64,000 nucleotides of DNA from Echinometra lucunter (Eukaryota; Echinodermata; Echinoidea; Camarodonta; Echinometridae), in the NCBI GenBank assembly GCA_029962745.1, contig CM057162.1, forward strand, positions 21,541,932 to 21,605,931. The letters are read 5' to 3'. The notes beneath the pieces are model-generated. The model was not told the DNA's origin and did not search any database. It saw nothing but the letters and a program-made list of their open reading frames with translations. Every line of letters begins with the position of its first letter. Position 1 is the stretch's first letter. Of this stretch, positions 35,599 through 47,900 are shown piece by piece. The position numbers were made by a program, and so were the translations under genes.

Positions 35599-35955
35599 TG
35601 TTATTGTTGTTCTTATAATGATAATAATTGTAAGCAAACATCCCTAAAACCTGGGGGGATGATTGTACATGTCATCCCCCATCCCCCTCATCCCCCCACC
35701 CCCGCTGTCTACTCCCCTGTCGTAGGGTTTCGATGTGGATTCGATTCGTAGTGGATTATTCCATGATAATCTTGCATAGTACTGGCCCATGCTGTCATTA
35801 AAAATAATAGATGTACTGTTTAGTTTCGGCGGCGGGAGAGAGGGAGAGAAATGGATACATACACAACAGGGTTAATTTAATATAGAAAGATAGACAGATA
35901 GATAGACTAAAACCTGCTAATAGCATTCAATTTTACCGCTCAAATGGATTCGAGT

Positions 35956-36198
35956 CAGGGTCGTACGCAGAATGTTTTTGCGGGGGGGGGGGGGGGGGGG
36001 AAGGGGAGGCAAGATTTTCGATGAAGCTCAAAAGCGAGGGAGCGATTCAACCGAGCTGGTCATGAGGGCCCATTTGCATTTTTATAAGAGAAATTGACGG
36101 ATTTGGTGCACACTTTTTGTGGATTTTGTGAAAATTTTCAGTAACAAAATCTCCCTGCCTCCCCCCCCCCCCCCCCCCCCCCGCTGCGTACCGCCATG
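35956..36198. mobile_element. hAT-like MITE in the interrupted GPCR unit 5
   Basis: Starts CAGGGTCGTACGCAG, ends CTGCGTACCGCCATG, flanked by ATTCGAGT on both sides. It shows that the sequence after 35720 is the continuation of unit 5. Confidence 0.72.
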
Positions 36199-36824
36199 AT
36201 TCGAGTCGTAGAAGAAGAAGAAGCAGTAATTTTCGTCTGTGGTCATGTGTCATGAACTCGCCTCCCAAAAAGTGTGGTGCTGTAACATTTTGTGCTTTCA
36301 AACTGAAGTATTTCTTGATTTTTATCAGAACCATTGAGGCTACCATAATAACTTTGGTATCGTCTTAAAGCTGTATCAATGTGCCAACCATGAGGAACAG
36401 TGTAGTCAAGAAGATTTGATGGCTGCAAATGAGAAGGCTCTGCGATATACAAAGTCATGGCCAAATATATAACATTTTGGATTCGTGTAGATCTAGATGT
36501 CGAACACGAAAGAAGAAGTACAGTCTGATTTAACTGTGTAAGATTGATGAGTCCGATCATGTCAGAAGAATAAAAATCAAGTATTCATGAACATGATGAA
36601 TTAATCATGACGCTTCTGCATATCACGGTATACCAATTAAACGCACGACACTTATAATAGTAAATGACCTGCGTTCATATTTGTAAGAATGTAATTTATT
36701 GCAAGGGAATTATTTTAGAAAAAAAGAAGAGGAAACATCTGAATCAAACAGAATAACTAAGAGGTTACGATTCACTCACATTCAACGCAATAATTGCTTG
36801 ACCACATAATTTAACACTCCAACA

Positions 36825-37013
36825 ACCGCTCCAGGGTATTTTGATAGGGGGAGCAAGATAACCCATAGGTGAGTATATCGACGTTTTGAATGAAGGAATA
36901 GGACTATTATATAGTTACATGACCCCTCTCTGTCCCATACTCTTCTTCTCCTCCTCGCCCTTCTTCTTCTTCTTTTGATCACTTGAAAAATCATAGGAGG
37001 CGGCTGCCCCCTG
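36825..37013 (+). mobile_element. hAT-like MITE with pyrimidine-rich core, copy B
   Basis: Shares with copy A (1601-1850) the blocks CAGGGTATTTTGATAGGGGG, TAGTTACATGACCC, CATACTCTTCTTC and the closing GCCCCCTG. It is shorter in the CTT core. The left end is eroded. Confidence 0.6.
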
Positions 37014-39116
37014 CCTTCCAAACCTTAAGCTCACGCACACTTGCGGGTAAACATGTTTCTCTAAAAATAATATGAAATTAGTGGTATGCATGTTCATGTA
37101 ATGGTTTGTAAAATGGTATGCATTGCAATTATCATTCTTATGGAAATCTCCACTAACACTTCTGAACTAAGGTTTTACTTCACTTCATTTATATCTAGTT
37201 GACGAATATCTATTTGTATGTTTATTTCATTATTCATGTATCCACTTTCATAAATATGATAAATGTCCTTAAAAGGAGTAGATTTTTGTTCGGTTGCGCT
37301 GAAATATTAGAGGATCTGACACAAACTGACAAAGCATTAGTGCATTATAATCACTATAAATTTTGTTTGTTAGATAAATAAATCAAATGAACTTGTAGGC
37401 AATTTGGTTGTTGAATTCGCTCCACGTATCAAATCAATTTCTTTGCCAGATTCTCGCCCGCACATACTATTCCGTGCGTGTGGGCCCTCCGCTTACACCG
37501 GCGTAACCATTCATCAGGCACAGAATACTGCCGGCACTCCATCATAGGGGTTATGAAAATATTGATATAAATTTGATATGAAAACGTCGGGCTTTCTTAA
37601 GGCTAACTGTGTGTTCCCCGCAATTTCTCTGTGAAACGTTAGAATAAGAGATGGTATGTGTGTAGTGATATGAAGTTTAAAGAGTAGAGCACCATTAGTT
37701 TGAATACATTGCACAAGAAACTATCCGAAATAAACTGGCACGTGCTGATAAGTGATTACCTCTAATACCCTTACTATGAGATATTGGATAGATAATTATG
37801 AAAAAAGTTAACTCAAATTCACATATTACTAAACCATTGCATGCACTGTACACAGAAACGGGAATACTGGTCTACAGACGTATAAAGCATGACAGATTGG
37901 TTCAAACTTTTTATCGACTTCTCCATATCTTTCGAAAAAAAAATACAAATGATCAGCACTTCAAGAGATCAATGCAAGGAACTTTCCTTCCCTGATATTC
38001 TTCCTGACTGGCGGAAGAATGATTAAAAAGCTCACAAATTGCTGTCCGCCGTGTCCACCGTCTTTAGAAGACCCCAGTCCTCTCTTTAAAGGCTGATTCG
38101 GAAACGGAAGAAATCGTTTTTCACGGTGGGGATGTAAGTGATGGTGTGTGGCGAAGGTTAACAAGGGTGGCATAAACAAGTCCTTTGTCAAAACCTCCAG
38201 AATTATCCTCGGCGTACAAATATAACCATGCAGCTATTCAAACTTTGAATTTTGTTTACAAGTGCTCGCTAGGTGAGAAGTTGGGGACGATAAAGACGGT
38301 ACAATAACAAAGATCAATAACGTTTCCTTTTAAATAACTTCATGGGAAGTTATTTTTTAATACGACACACCTTCACTTTTCACTTGTATCAGACCTCTTC
38401 AGGAAGAAGAAAATAAAAGAGATAAATATTGTTATAATATTGGCCATTGTCAGAAACTAATGTTATGATAAACTTAACAGACTTATGGCTTTCAAGTCAG
38501 GATTTAACTTAGCAAAACCGATAATATGAGAATTATCTAAAAGTACATCATAGAATACGACGACGACAACAACAACAACAACAACAACAAAAAAGAACGA
38601 GTTCCGTTTAGCCATGAGTTGTAATATGTTTGAGCTAGTCAAGTTTGATATTAAAAGTCCTTTATAAAACTTTTTCCAGCATTTCAACACAAAAGAACTC
38701 GCTAAACGCTAATGGAACATAACGCACACAGATAAACAAAAAATCTAATAGACTGAGGTTTGTAATTGTGCATGATGTTTTATGGATAAAGATAAAGTTT
38801 GGCCCAGTGAAAACAGGATCTACTTGAACGATTATCGCGGTATAAAAACACGATATAAATTGTTATTGGTGAAGAGATATCACGTCACCTTCAATTATCT
38901 TCATGCTGGAGTCCTGCCCCGTTAAAGAAATGAGGAGGAAAATATGAAAAATTGGAACAAACAGGACCAAACCACCCATGTAGATAGGTCAGGAGGACTG
39001 GAGGAAAGTCGCTTGCCGTGCTGCGTTTCGAACCGCAGTGACCCGTAGGCTAGGCCTAGGAGGTATAGCAGAAGAGGATCAGGAGGAGGGACGAAAAGGG
39101 CTCAGGCGAGGGTTGA

Positions 39117-39154
39117 CAAAGATGATGACGATCATGATGGTGATGGTGATGATG

Positions 39155-39185
<31 letters not shown>

Positions 39186-39540
39186 CGAAGATGATGATGA
39201 TAGTAGGCCTAGTGGTGGCGGTTGTGATGTGGTATGGTATTAATGATGGTATTGACGATAACGGTGACGACATATGATAATGAGGATGAGGATGATGATG
39301 ATGATGATGATAATAATGATACTGATGATGGTGGTGGCTGTGGCGGTTGTAGTGTGGTATTGGTGATGATACTGGCGACACATTATGATGATGGTGGTGG
39401 TGGTGGTGGTGGTGGTGGTGGTGGTGATAGTGGTGGTGGTGGTGATAGTGGTGGATGTGGTGTGGTATTAATGATGATATCGGCGATAATGGTGGCGACA
39501 CATGATAATGAAGATGGTGGAGATAGTAGTGGTGGTGATG
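39117..39540 (+). repeat. GAT/GGT/GATGGT microsatellite cluster
   Basis: Long imperfect GAT (39117-39330) and GGT (39391-39450) runs. Poly-Asp, poly-Gly and poly-His frames on either strand are artefacts. Confidence 0.95.
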
Positions 39541-41401
39541 ATGTGGAGGAAGTAGATGTAGTTGCATTGACAAAGCATTTGTTTCTAAATCTCGTTTTGC
39601 CGTTAGGCTGGTAAATTTTAAGAAATCTGTAATTGTTGATATAGCTCGATTCTTTGATTCTCGTCTGAACGTGATTAGTGGTGATGATTAAGGCATTACC
39701 ACCATTGTGGTATTGAGGACTATGATCACGATGGCAAAAGAGGTTCGTTATTTCAACATGTTCAAATTCAAGCTTCTTTTACCCCTTTTGAAAACGAAAG
39801 TCGGCACTAGAGCGCGAGCAAACGTAGCTGAAAGTATCGCTGGGTTCATTTCAAAGTTTTCAAAACAACTTAGCAGGAATGATTTCGAGCTCGAGGATAA
39901 CGAATACATCGTAAAAAAACATGAACAGAGGACATGGTGGAAGAAAGGACGGAAATATCTGGGTATCCATGTGGAAAATGATTTTTCTTTATGCAAGGAG
40001 AAAACTATTCTTTATGTAATATTTGGAGTTACCTTTGCCAACCATGCCAACCATGCCAACCCCTCTCCTTCAAGTTTCCGTTTTCCTCGATCTCTCTTTC
40101 TCTTTCTCTATTTTTCTTCCCTTGTTATCTACCCTGTATCGCCAATGAATTGCTTCCATTTCTACTCAGAAGAAAATCCTTCCTCTAAAACAAACACAAA
40201 CAAATCGCTGAGCACATCTCCTTGAAGTCCTGAAAACAGACAGCCCCTTGCCTTATTAGCGGACAATAAAGTTTCAATCTGTAATTCGTCCCGCTCTGCT
40301 ATTTGGCGGAAACCCCGCGGTTTTCAAGCCAACCCGCTGTGCTAACAGGCCTGACTCTCAGTCGGTTCAGGTATCAGTATTACCCGCGCTATTACCTTTC
40401 GTGTTCTCTTCTCACCGCTGTACTTTTTTGTCAAAGGACCAAAGTACATTCAGTCATCCTATTTTCAGTACTTCCCCTGTCACAATATTATTTTTACAGC
40501 CGGAGAAGAGCCTAGTTCACATTTTTTTAAATTCAGATGGAATGGTCAATCTACATGTTGATAATTCAAAGAGTAACTATTAAAATACGTACTGATGGAG
40601 ATCCTATGCTCTTGTACAATATCAAGTAAATATTTGTCACATTAAAATCTTGCTTTTACATTTGTTTTTCCATTAACCATGTGATGCCCTTCTTTCTGTT
40701 TGGGGGAGTTATTTTTTACTATTTGACTGTAGTATCCCTTTCACTTTTTCACCTTTCTCCTTTTTAAACCCTGGTTTTGGATTGATATCTCTAGTTTTCA
40801 CGTCTCAAAGCAGAAGAAGTTTCAGCAGAAAGGTGAAATGAGAAAGAGAGAAAGAAACATGCGGGGGGAAAATGGACAAGATGTAAGGAGAGCGACCTGT
40901 AAAAAAATGTGTGTGGGGGCGGGGGGGGGGCGATGACATGTGCAGCCATAGACTGTGTATATATCACAACAGAGCGCGGAGAGTGGCCTCTATCATGAAG
41001 TGGGTGGAGCTAATTATACTCTTGTAACGATACCAAAATGGGGAGCGGAAATAAATGTTGACTTACTTTATAAAAACCTCAATTAATAAAATTCCGTCAC
41101 CTTCCTCCGCAACCGTCTAGGATGGTTATGATCTCTCACTCGCGTCTTAAATGTGTTTATCAGCCAAAACTTCCTCAATTTTTTTTTTTTCATTAATTTT
41201 GACCGGTTTTCAGCGTTGAAGATTGCTCTTTTCCAGTCAACAGTCAGAAACTTATGAAAGCTATCTGACGCATGACGTCGCAGCACGGATTTCTTAATTA
41301 CGATTGCTAAGAACATAACAGAATAATCTTATTTTATGTTAATATCTTCGACAGCAAATTCGATTATACTTCTGGTAACTTATTTGTGAAAAAGCATAAC
41401 C

Positions 41402-41957
41402 ATGGAAGCAAGCTCATCGAGCATTAAGCCCTGTGCAGGTGCCTTCGCCATCGGCACATCCCCTCTCCGATACCCGTACCTAACTGGCGCGGACGTGCCG
41501 CGTCCCAGCCTAGCCGCCACACGCCGAACACCTGCCGCAGGAGATGTTGCCGAGTTGCCCTTTGCAGTAACTCCTCTGCTAAACAACCTCACTGTATTGT
41601 TACCAAACTCGACTTTAAAAACAGGAATCAGTGACAAAAACGTAAACCTGTTTGTTTCAGAGGCAAAGCCAGGTGTAGGAAGTGTTACGATGAAAAAGTG
41701 TGGGTTTTCGATCGATGATATTTTGCATTCTTCGACGCAGCGATCTGCGTCACCAACCATGCCAACGCGACGGAGATGTTCGCCTTCGCCGGAGCTTCAG
41801 CGGACAAGTCCTCTCGGTAATGGAATAGGTGGTCGTGAATCTAACATTGAGTTCTTTGCAAGACTTCAAAGCAAGTTTTATCAAGACTTGAAGCTTAATG
41901 GTCTACAATTGTCATCTTTGAGGGCATCTTCAAATGCAAACCTGCTTTCATTATCAG
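41402..41957 (+). CDS. Barx: Barx exon 1
   Basis: 185 codons plus one base. It includes the eh1-like [12 protein letters not shown] motif and a final [20 protein letters not shown] stretch that could form a helix. The donor CAG|GTAAGT at 41958 is near-consensus. The extra frame reading on past the donor to 42049 is intronic. Confidence 0.85.
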
Positions 41958-44900
41958 GTAAGTTGTTGTTGTTGGTTTTTTTTGTTGTTGTGCCTAAATA
42001 CAGTCCCTATGGTACTCTCGAGAACAAAAAAATCCCAGTATATTTTTAAAGGATTCGACCAATGGGAATCTAAGGGGATTTATAGGACATTTTCATCATT
42101 ATCATCATCATCCTAATCATCACCATCATCATCCTCATCCTCATCATCCTCCTCCTCCGCCCCGTCATCATCACCATCATCATTATCCTTATCATTATCA
42201 TCCTCCTCATCATGATCATCTACCTCTGATCATCCTTATCATCATTACCATCATTATATTCACAAAAAAATAAATCGATACCATCACTTTCGGTGTAATA
42301 ACCACTTGTCCCATCAGCATTATATCATTTGCATCACTGGCAGCTTCAACATCATCATCTTTATCAGTTAACATCAGCCCCCTGACCATTATAGTCACAG
42401 CCAACATGAATCAAAGAACCTTGATAAAGATTCAACATGTTAAACTTTATTGGTATTATCAGCGTTACCATTTCCTGGAAGTATTTAGTTCATGTCTGTT
42501 TGGAAAAAAAAAATGGAGAGTTGCTCCCTTCATTGTCCGCTTTTATTTCATCACCACCATCATCAATATCATCATCATCATCTCATCATCATCATCATCA
42601 CCATCATTTTCTTTTTTCAAATCAACTATGTGAAGTCAGATTCTACGCGATTCCCCTTCTTATTTCCTGCATATACTACAAATTTACCGTACGTACTTTC
42701 AAACATAAAGAAACAATTAAAAACACCGCTTCTAAAGTGATGACAGTTTGAAAAAGACAAAAACATTATTATAAATGCGAGTTGTTTTTCCTTTTTGTTT
42801 TTTTATCATGACATTCGGATTTGACTAACACAGTCAGAAAAAAAAAAGAAGACAAGTTGAAACCTACCCTGTCGATTGGATATTCAAAAGGTAAGCAGAC
42901 AAGAAAAGCGAAACTATTCACACTGAATCTTGCAAAGTTTATAATATTCATTTCGAATATAACATTTAATATTTTTCTTATTTTGAAACGTCATTCAACT
43001 CACACATCTCGATTTAGACAAAGCAAGAGAAAGGACGTCATGCCAGATCTCTTTCACTTCTGTGCTAGTATTATTTTCCTGATTTTCCTGTACGTCTGTT
43101 GCTCAAATTATTTGATTATAGAACTACGACTTAAAGTAACTTGAGAATGTATTTGCACACTTTCATAGACAGATGTGAATATGACAACCATTCAAAATGA
43201 AAATTGGACAAGATATAATGATATTCTGTAAGTAAGCCCATTATCGTCATTCTTCTTCTTCTACTACTTCTTCTTGTTGTTATCATTACAATAACATCAA
43301 CAAAACAAGAAAAATAATCATTATAGTCAAAATGATATTGATGATATAAGAAAAGAAAGAAAAAAGAAAGGAAAAAAAGAAACAGTGATAGCAATAATGA
43401 TGATAAACATAATAACTATTATGATAATGATAATGATACTAACGATAATAGTAGTAATAATTCCTATATTGTAATTAATGATGAAGTACATACCTGTACA
43501 CCCCCGATCAGTGATATTGGGAGGAGAAACCTCAGGGTTACAGTGATTCAGTTTGCTTTTCGCTCCCCAGGCACAGGTGACGCCAAACCAAATAATAATG
43601 ATAATTTAAAAGTGACAAAAAAGGTAGAATTAAAACAACCAACAAAAACGTAACAAGAAAACAAAACAAAGAAAGACAGAACAAAAAGAGGACAGTATGT
43701 GTCATATTATCTGTTTTTTTATTGATTTTGATATACCAAAAGCCAAGTTAAGATGACAAGATTCTTTGTCAGTATCATGTAAACTTCTTGCAGGCAGTAA
43801 TACGATTACGCTCAACGTAACCATGAATTCATATTGACTATTCAACACGTGCAGTGTTTTGGGTGATTTTTTTTTTCTTTTCTTTTCTTCTCTTCTTTCA
43901 AATTCTGGATAATCAGCAATTCTCGAAGTACTCGGAAGTGGGCTCATCTTTGTGGAGGTTCTTCTTTTCCCCTTTTTAAAAATTTTAAGTGATATCCTTT
44001 AAATATATATATTTTTTCAGATTGATTTTTCATCACATTGTTTGTGTGAAATTAATCGAGCCATTCAAATTACGTAAACACTGCACCAATCGTGTACAGT
44101 TCTTGACACAAACATTTACCACCTTCCTAAAAATATGGCCACCCATTTTCCGTCATTACTTGTGTATCATCCTCCCTCATTACAAATCTATTATCTACCT
44201 AATTGGATAATTGACAGGGCAAGGAAATTGCCAAGACCTACTTAGCAGGGAGATAGTAATACTATCACCGGCTTTCCTTCCAGCCATATTGTTCTGTCAA
44301 AATACTTGATGTAATGAATTTTGACGGTATGGGCGGACGAAGACGTCCCTTCTCGGGAGAGACGAGGCGAAGAGCGACAGACTGCATCGTTGCAAGCAGT
44401 CAAGACACGGGACTTATTGTCAATAGTTTAATTCAATTGTTTGACATCATATTCTAAAATAACAAAGGGAAAGAATATCGGAAATGTTGAAGTGATTTTT
44501 TTCCTCCCCCAATTACGGCAACCACATGCAATTTTCGAACTATTATGATTCACATGATTGTAGAATAATATTCCAAACCATTCTAAATAAAAAAGAAACT
44601 GATGAAAAATGATAGTTACGTGGGTTGGTATTTTTTTTTTATTACTGTAAATAGACTTTCTTGAATAAATGAAAAATAGTGGTTTTTTTTTTAAGAATTG
44701 TTCAAGCATTTCTAATATGTTAGATAACACCCCATAAATATGAAAGCGTGTATACTGTGCATAAACAAATGCAAAACTGGTAATGCATTTTATGTGATCT
44801 ATGTCTGTCCAAAATGAAATATACACATTTCAAACTTAATTTCTTATACATTTACAACTCACTTGCAGTGATAAACAAATGAGTTATGAAAAAAGAATAA

Positions 44901-47900
44901 TCTAAACAACTGAAAGTCAAACGAAAACAAACAAACAACAAAACACAACAAAGGATTATTCATCTATGATCATTCCAGTATGAACGCTTTATTGAAAGGA
45001 GGGTTTTATGCATCTTAAATCCATCTTTATAGAAGTTCTTACAATATTCACTCGAAATAATGCTAAATTCGTTTAGAGGAACTTCTCCACAAACCATATT
45101 TACCCTTGCAGTTCGAAATGTATTTCATATGAGGAAAAGAGGAATTGTAATAAGTTTAGCTTAAAAAATATCAATCTTTTTAATGTCATCCTTTGTTTCC
45201 CGCACACGTCACAATTTTGACCAATAATAATTGGCTAGTCAATCAAATGACGTGCCCTCATGAAAATCCAAAGAATGATAATATACACAAATTTGAGAAA
45301 TTCACGCGGGCGCAATAACTAGCACAGCCATGCATTATTTCCTACGGACATGATGGACAAATATATTTTCTCCCAATGATCTTTTTATATATTTTCAAAT
45401 GAGGCACCTGCTCGGTCTGTTATTTCAAAATGCCCCGAGACATGGGCCTAGAGATAGATAAGTAATTGGAAACAATTCCTGGCTTCGGAAATATAAACAC
45501 AGGTGCTGGAGCCTGGTCTATATAAAACGAGATGGACATGAATGAAGTTAGAGTTAAAGAATCATTTGGTCTCCGTGATTTGTGGAGTAAATGATCCTGA
45601 CAAATAGACCAAGCAGTTACTGACCGACTGGTGAATACCTTCTAACCAAATAATTCCATAGTCATGAGAGTGTATTGATTGGAGTTTGATATAGACGGAA
45701 TTTATAACGAAATCGTGTTGATATGTTTATTTTCTTCAGCAGAACAGGCCATATCTGTCAAAGCTTGATGAGCTTTTTTCATTTCAGTTCAGTTCTTTAT
45801 CATCATTTCGCAGCCTCAGCTGAATTGCATGACAATTTACCATCCAATATTTAAAAACGTCACATTTCAACATTACATTTTAAAACGGGAATACTTTATT
45901 GAGGAGTTTATGTCAGTTAATCTGAAGAAATATTTAACATATATGTATGTACAGTTGTCTTCAACTTTTTCCATAACATATCAATGTATATCATGTATAT
46001 TTCATACAACAATTACGCAGTTACAATAGGCTTTACAAATTCTATTGTTTATATAAATTTACTTTTAAAAGACCTTAAAAGAAAATGGAAATGTAATACA
46101 TTGTTCGTAATAAAAAAAAAAAAAAAACTTGAAGTTCATTCTGGTTCATACTCTTTGCAGTAAATTTCGTTTTCTTGAAATTAAAGTGGATTTATTCCAT
46201 TATTGCTTTTGCGTGAAAAAATCAAAATTTTTACTCACTGTGATAGTGATAGCTTCCTTTAATAGCTCCATAATGGGGAGGCGCTACATGGGGCAGGGGT
46301 CCACCGCCCTAACATTTTTCAAGTGAAGAAGAAGAAGAAGAAAAAGAAGAAGAAGAAGAAGAAGAAGAAGAAGAAGAAGAAGAAGAAGAAGAAGAAGAAG
46401 AAGAAGAAAGAGTATGGGGGAAGAGAGGGCGGGGTCATGCAGCTATATATTTGCTAATTTAAATCGAGAAATAAACTTACCAGACGTGCAATGTTGCCCC
46501 CCCCCATACCGAAATATTTTGGCGCCACCCCTGCTCCATAATATGATACAGTTTTACTATGCAAATACTTGTCAAAATATGGCAGTGATAAGATTGTAAC
46601 TTTGCAATAACCATGATAGCAGACAATGAAAACAAAAACAAAACAAAACAAAACAAAGTCGAAATAATTATGTTAAGTCGTACTCACGTTTCTTTAACCC
46701 ATTCGTGACAGAGGTCCACATTTTGTGGTTTGGCCTAATATCTTTTGATGCAACCCTAAAAATCATACCAAACACATGAGCAGAAAGAGCAAAGAATTCT
46801 ACACAAACTGTACCCATTTTGGTTGCGTTAATATTCGTTGTTTGATGCTGAAAATTTTTTAAAGGAAAATAAGCATTAAAATACCGATGTGTTGGCTCAG
46901 TAGGTAGAGCGTCCGCCTCACAATCGGGAGGTCGCGGGTTCGAACCCCGGCCGCGTCATACCAAAAGACGTTAAAAGATGGGATTTGCTGCTACCTTCTT
47001 TGGCGTTCAAGAATTGAAAAGGATAGAGCAACGTCGATCTGGCGCTGCTCAGTGGCTGCCGGGCCCACGATCAATTGGGCAAAATGAATTTCCTTTCTCG
47101 GACAATAAAATTTGGAGATAAAATCCTTAAATTGGCAATGTCATAGAAAGTTTAAAGTTACTGTTTTCCCCTGCAAATTGGCAACTTTTTGACTTCTCAT
47201 CATAATTTCTGTCAATTTATATTCATTTCAGATACATGACGTTTATAAGAAAAATGTAGCAATAAAATAAAAAAATGTTGGTGTTGCCAATTTGAAGAAA
47301 AAAAGCTGATCAAATTAGATTTTAATTAATTCCTGTCACGAATGGGTTAAGGTCAGTAGCTAAGTGACATGCTGATCTCATACCACTCTCAGATCATTTT
47401 TATTAATGGTTGCGAATCAGTTGCTTTGCCTCTCTCTTGTGGAGTACCACAGGGTTCTGTGGGCGGGCCTACTCTCTTTTCAATTTATTTAATTGGATTG
47501 CGACATGGCATAGATTATCATATCTATGCAGACGATATTCAACTCATGATTTCCTTTAATTCAGATCAATCCTCTGCTGAACGCGCCGTTCTTCGGCTTC
47601 AATCTTGCATGGTTGATGTTCATGATAGGATGCTTGCACGTTCTTTGAAACTGAATTCAGACAAATGTGAATTCCTTATGTTTGGTTCAAAAGTGCAGCT
47701 TAGTAAATATAATATCGCTTGCATTTCATTTTCTGGCCACACAATTCACTTGTCACAAACGTGTCGCGATCTCAGTGTTATGTTTGACTCACATATGACA
47801 ATGTCTAATCAAATTTCTAACATTTGCAGATCAGTACGGTACCAATTACGTATTATCGGTTTTATTCGTAAAATTTGTCCAACCTCCCACTGAAAAAATA

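Larger units (their letters stand above)
32656..35719. mobile_element. 3,064-bp non-autonomous hAT-like transposon inserted in GPCR unit 5
   Basis: Both sides carry the 8-bp repeat TCGTAGGG (32648-32655, 35720-35727), and uninterrupted unit 4 has this sequence once (ATCGTAGGGTTTCG near 29327). The ends CAGTGGCGTAGACAGG and, inverted, CAGGGGAGTAGACAGC match at 13 of 16 bases. CAG-start ends with an 8-bp duplication are the hAT signature. No transposase frame is present. The inside has three ~80-bp tandem repeats with GAGCGAGC motifs (32955-33175), a ~115-bp duplication (33517-33735), (GAA)n and (TTA)n runs and nested inverted repeats. Confidence 0.85.
16793..36510 (+). repeat. Tandem array of five ~3.3-kb units, each with one GPCR gene
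   Basis: The sequence CCTAACGAG[A/C]AATGTTTAAT recurs at about 16796, 20121, 23461, 26811 and 30138. The GPCR starts are 3346, 3344, 3336 and 3311 bases apart. Coding and non-coding parts are both highly similar between units, including about 1.2 kb upstream and 1.1 kb downstream of each gene. The last unit is interrupted at 32656-35719 by a transposon, and similarity ends near 36510. All copies are on the same strand, as expected from unequal crossing-over. Confidence 0.95.
36511..41401. other. Intergenic region between GPCR array and Barx
   Basis: No gene recognised. It holds a MITE (36825-37013), GAT and GGT repeats (39117-39540), and an unplaced 172-codon open frame (39707-40225) with no recognisable domain. 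A TTTATAAAAA box at about 41067 lies 330 bases before the Barx ATG and could be a core promoter element, but this is weak evidence in AT-rich DNA. Confidence 0.5.

Noticed and set aside
39079..39573. His-rich 164-codon frame on the minus strand
   Set aside because: It is produced by GAT/GGT repeats.
39707..40225. 172-codon open frame upstream of Barx
   Set aside because: No domain or clear coding signature; the last third is Pro/Phe/Ser/Leu-rich from pyrimidine tracts. Kept only as an unplaced open frame in the intergenic description.
46906..46965. Functional tRNA-Val gene
   Set aside because: A- and B-boxes are present but the sequence runs on into a ~150-base SINE body, and acceptor-stem pairing is poor.
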